A stretch of DNA of 6,114 nt. Origin: Acidobacteriaceae bacterium. Lineage in GTDB: Bacteria; Acidobacteriota; Terriglobia; Terriglobales; Acidobacteriaceae. A program made the translations under genes and the position numbers. Where the stretch lies: contig PMGP01000364.1 in the NCBI GenBank assembly GCA_003156235.1, positions 1 through 6,114 of the forward strand, read 5' to 3'. The notes beneath the pieces are model-generated. The model saw nothing but the letters and a program-made list of their open reading frames with translations, made no database searches and had not been told where the DNA came from. Shown here piece by piece: positions 4,381 through 6,114 of this stretch; positions within the stretch are counted from its first letter, which is position 1, and each line of letters begins with the position of its first letter.

Positions 4381-5370
4381 ATGCAGCAGGCAAGGCAAAC
4401 AGCGGAATTCAAAAATAACGTGCTGGCGGAAACCGGTTTGGCGGGAACTGGGCTGGCGGGAGCGGGCCTGGCCAGAGTCTCCGTGAACGAGCGCAAGCGG
4501 GTGGTGGCGGTGGTTGAGACCCTGGCCAACCTGCGCAGTGAGGGCGAGAGCCTGGCTGAGGTGGCCCATGACGCCCGCAATATGGTCACGGCGCTGGGGC
4601 TCTACTGCGACCTTTTGGAGGAGCCGGGAGTGCTCAACCCCTCGTTCCAGCACTACGCCGGCGAACTGAGGCTGGTGGCCACGGCCAGCCGCCGCCTGGT
4701 GGAAAAGCTGCTGACGCTCGATGCCCGTATTGCCCCAGATGTGGCCGGCACAGGCGCCGGCCTCTCCAGCAACCATGGCGCGTCCCGAGCGGAAGCCAAT
4801 ACGCGCGACGCAGAACGGCTGGAGCGGGCGCATCGCTGGGATCTGCTGCCTCCAGAGCCGATCAACAACCTGGCAGCTGAGCTCGTGGCCAACCGCAATC
4901 TTCTCGCCGCCCTGGCCGGACCCTCCATCGCCCTCACCGTGGACGTCGAGGGTGGCGCGCTGCCGGTGCGGCTGACCGGCGAAGACCTGACCCGGATTCT
5001 GGTCAACCTGGTCAAGAACGCCGCCGAGGCCATGCCCGCCGCCGGGCGCATCGCGATCAGCCTGCATGAGTTTCATGTCAATGCAAAACTTCCTCCATGG
5101 CTGGTGCTGATCATTGAAGACAACGGGCCGGGCATCCCCGTCGAGGCGCTGGGCAGGATATTCGACTCCGGTTACAGCACCCGCTCCAGCGGCGCATCCG
5201 GCCCCGGCGCATCTGCTTCGGGCGATCCCGGCAATTCGGCCTCCCATCGCGGGCTGGGGCTGTCCATCACACGCTCCATCATCGAGACCGCCGGCGGCAG
5301 CATTCACGCCGCCAACCGCGCCCCGGCCGGAGCCTGCTTCAAGATTGAGCTGCCCATCCGCTCCCTCTGA
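4381..5370 (+). CDS. Soluble NtrB-like sensor histidine kinase
   Basis: A 329-residue cytoplasmic kinase with no membrane segment and no recognisable PAS or GAF sensor domain. The dimerisation/phosphoacceptor helix carries AEVAHDARNMVTALGLYCDLL (59-79) with His63 as the likely phosphorylated residue, followed by Asp rather than the commoner Glu. The ATPase domain has an N box LVNLVKNAAEAM (207-218, Asn213), a G1 box EDNGPGIP (246-253), an F box around Phe261 and a G2 box GLGLS (291-295). The ATP lid (269-289) is an unusual Gly/Ser/Ala-rich run. Residues 17-31 (ETGLA, GTGLA, GAGLA) come from a degenerate 15-bp repeat. With no input domain, the signal probably arrives through a partner protein or the N-terminal segment. 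An NtrC-type regulator gene follows after 166 nt and is the likely partner. The stop codon lies in the first unit of an octamer array. Confidence 0.9.
   Translation: MQQARQTAEFKNNVLAETGLAGTGLAGAGLARVSVNERKRVVAVVETLANLRSEGESLAEVAHDARNMVTALGLYCDLLEEPGVLNPSFQHYAGELRLVATASRRLVEKLLTLDARIAPDVAGTGAGLSSNHGASRAEANTRDAERLERAHRWDLLPPEPINNLAAELVANRNLLAALAGPSIALTVDVEGGALPVRLTGEDLTRILVNLVKNAAEAMPAAGRIAISLHEFHVNAKLPPWLVLIIEDNGPGIPVEALGRIFDSGYSTRSSGASGPGASASGDPGNSASHRGLGLSITRSIIETAGGSIHAANRAPAGACFKIELPIRSL
4429..4473 (+). repeat. Degenerate 15-bp triplet repeat in the kinase N-terminus
   Basis: Three consecutive 15-bp units encode ETGLA, GTGLA and GAGLA (residues 17-31). The DNA copies differ at a few positions, so the array is older or less active than the 21-bp array in the permease. 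Confidence 0.7.
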
Positions 5371-5418
5371 GCCTCTGAGCCTCCAAGCCTCCGAGCCTCT
5401 GAGCCTCTGATTCTCTGA
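5369..5418. repeat. GAGCCTCT octamer tandem array at the kinase 3' end
   Basis: Six contiguous 8-bp units plus GA: GAGCCTCT, GAGCCTCC, AAGCCTCC, GAGCCTCT, GAGCCTCT, GATTCTCT. The preceding CTCCCTCT (5361-5368) may be a decayed unit. The TGA stop of the kinase gene overlaps the first unit, so the array begins inside the gene and runs into the gap before the regulator gene. Confidence 0.9.
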
Positions 5419-5508
5419 CGAGGGCGGAAGGCAACGGGGCAGGGGTACAAAAATCCGCGATGCATGGACCTGAAAAGACTCCCGGCACGGCGGCCACAAA
5501 AAAACCAG

Positions 5509-5538
5509 TTAACCAATTGCGCGTGAGGCGAATACAAT
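5509..5538 (+). promoter_or_regulatory. Possible promoter of the response regulator
   Basis: TTAACC (5509-5514, four of six -35 bases), an 18-nt spacer, then TACAAT (5533-5538, five of six -10 bases). The -10 overlaps the ATG at 5537, so if this promoter is real, translation from its transcript would have to start at the ATG at 5567. Confidence 0.3.
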
Positions 5539-6114
5539 GCTCGAAACAGTTGTAACATCGAGAACCATGGAGTTTATCCCCCAACTCGCGGAACCGCCGG
5601 TGCGTTTGCACCTGCTGGTGGTCGATGCCGACGCCGCCATGCGCTCGGCCTGCGCCGAGATCGCGGCCAGTCTGGGCTATGCGGTGGAGAGCACCGGCGA
5701 CCTGACGCAAGCCCGCAGCATGTTGCGCGGCAGCGCCGCCGATATCCTGCTGGTCAATCTGCCGGCGGGCTCCAATCAGGGCCTGGAACTGGTCAGCGAG
5801 GTCAAGCTGCTCTACCCCCAGACGGCTGTCATCGCCATGACCGCCTCAGGGTCCGTCAACGCCGCCGTCGAGGCCATGCGCTGCGGAGCCTCGGACTACC
5901 TGGCCAAACCATTCGCCATGGACGAGCTTTCCACGGTGCTGGATCGCGCCGCGGCCTCTCTTGTCACCGACACCGCCACCCGCCAGTTGCGCGAGCGGCT
6001 CCGGCTCTCGCAGGGTTTGGGCGCCATGATCGGCCGTTCTGGAGAGATGGAAAAGCTCTATCGCATCCTCTCCAAGGTCGCCCAAAGCACTCACCCGGTG
6101 CTGATTCTGGGCGA
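5537..6114 (+). CDS. NtrC-family response regulator with degenerate receiver domain (3' end beyond window)
   Basis: The N-terminal 192 codons of a sigma-54-activator-type response regulator. The receiver domain spans about 25-135: LLVVDADAAMR (26-36), a DILLVNLPAGSNQGLEL strand and loop (69-85), MTASGS with Thr102, and DYLAKPF with Lys124. A helical linker follows (about 138-158), then LGAMIGRSGEMEKLYRILSK (161-180), the usual entry to the AAA+ ATPase domain. VLILGE at the window edge should lead into the Walker A GESGTGKE. The conserved Thr and Lys are kept. The phosphoacceptor position is Asn74 (codon AAT, 5756-5758) instead of Asp, and the second acidic-pocket residue is Ala31. The start at 5537 has GAGG 8 nt upstream (5525-5528); the ATG at 5567, ten codons on, is a real alternative. 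The AAA+ and DNA-binding domains are inferred from the family, not seen. Confidence 0.88.
   Translation, partial: MLETVVTSRTMEFIPQLAEPPVRLHLLVVDADAAMRSACAEIAASLGYAVESTGDLTQARSMLRGSAADILLVNLPAGSNQGLELVSEVKLLYPQTAVIAMTASGSVNAAVEAMRCGASDYLAKPFAMDELSTVLDRAAASLVTDTATRQLRERLRLSQGLGAMIGRSGEMEKLYRILSKVAQSTHPVLILG

Noticed and set aside
4255..5499. 414-codon minus-strand open frame opposite the kinase
   Set aside because: It runs through the heptamer and octamer arrays, giving RDQRSE-type repeats, and is antisense to a kinase with all expected motifs. Its length is a by-product of high GC.

Overview
The window looks like GC-rich chromosomal DNA from an Acidobacteriota-like bacterium. This is an inference from three things: GC-rich third codon positions, short palindromes with a GGGCTTYAGCCC core, and heptamer/octamer microsatellites around genes. 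No rRNA or other phylogenetic marker is present, so the phylum call is only moderately supported. I see no tRNA, CRISPR array, insertion sequence or phage gene.

Layout. A class II fructose-bisphosphate aldolase (minus strand, C-terminus cut off by the left edge) is divergent from a GntP-family gluconate-type permease (plus strand). The central loop of the permease carries an in-frame cluster of tandem repeats and palindromes. Downstream on the plus strand is a two-gene ribbon-helix-helix antitoxin / ParE-type toxin cassette with a 4-nt overlap. It converges on rph (RNase PH, minus strand). A 478-nt gap (3903-4380) follows, holding palindromes, a possible sigma-54-like site and two different heptamer arrays. 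The gap leads into a soluble NtrB-like histidine kinase. An octamer array starts at the kinase stop codon, and after a further short gap comes the N-terminal part of an NtrC-family (sigma-54 activator type) response regulator, cut by the right edge just before its Walker A motif.

How the genes work together. Aldolase and permease are both central-carbon functions sharing a 253-nt divergent regulatory region, but co-regulation is only suggested. The kinase and regulator form a likely two-component pair. The regulator is odd: the usual phosphoacceptor Asp of its receiver domain is Asn, and one acidic-pocket Asp is Ala, while the kinase's catalytic motifs look intact. The toxin-antitoxin pair is a self-contained accessory module.

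Most notable: (1) the degenerate receiver domain in the NtrC-like regulator; (2) a REP-like paired palindrome, with a triplicated 21-bp left half, read through in frame as part of a membrane transporter; (3) three distinct 7-8 bp tandem arrays bracketing one kinase gene; (4) two genes (antitoxin and rph) with a -10-like hexamer ending exactly 6 nt before the ATG and no Shine-Dalgarno sequence, which suggests leaderless transcripts.
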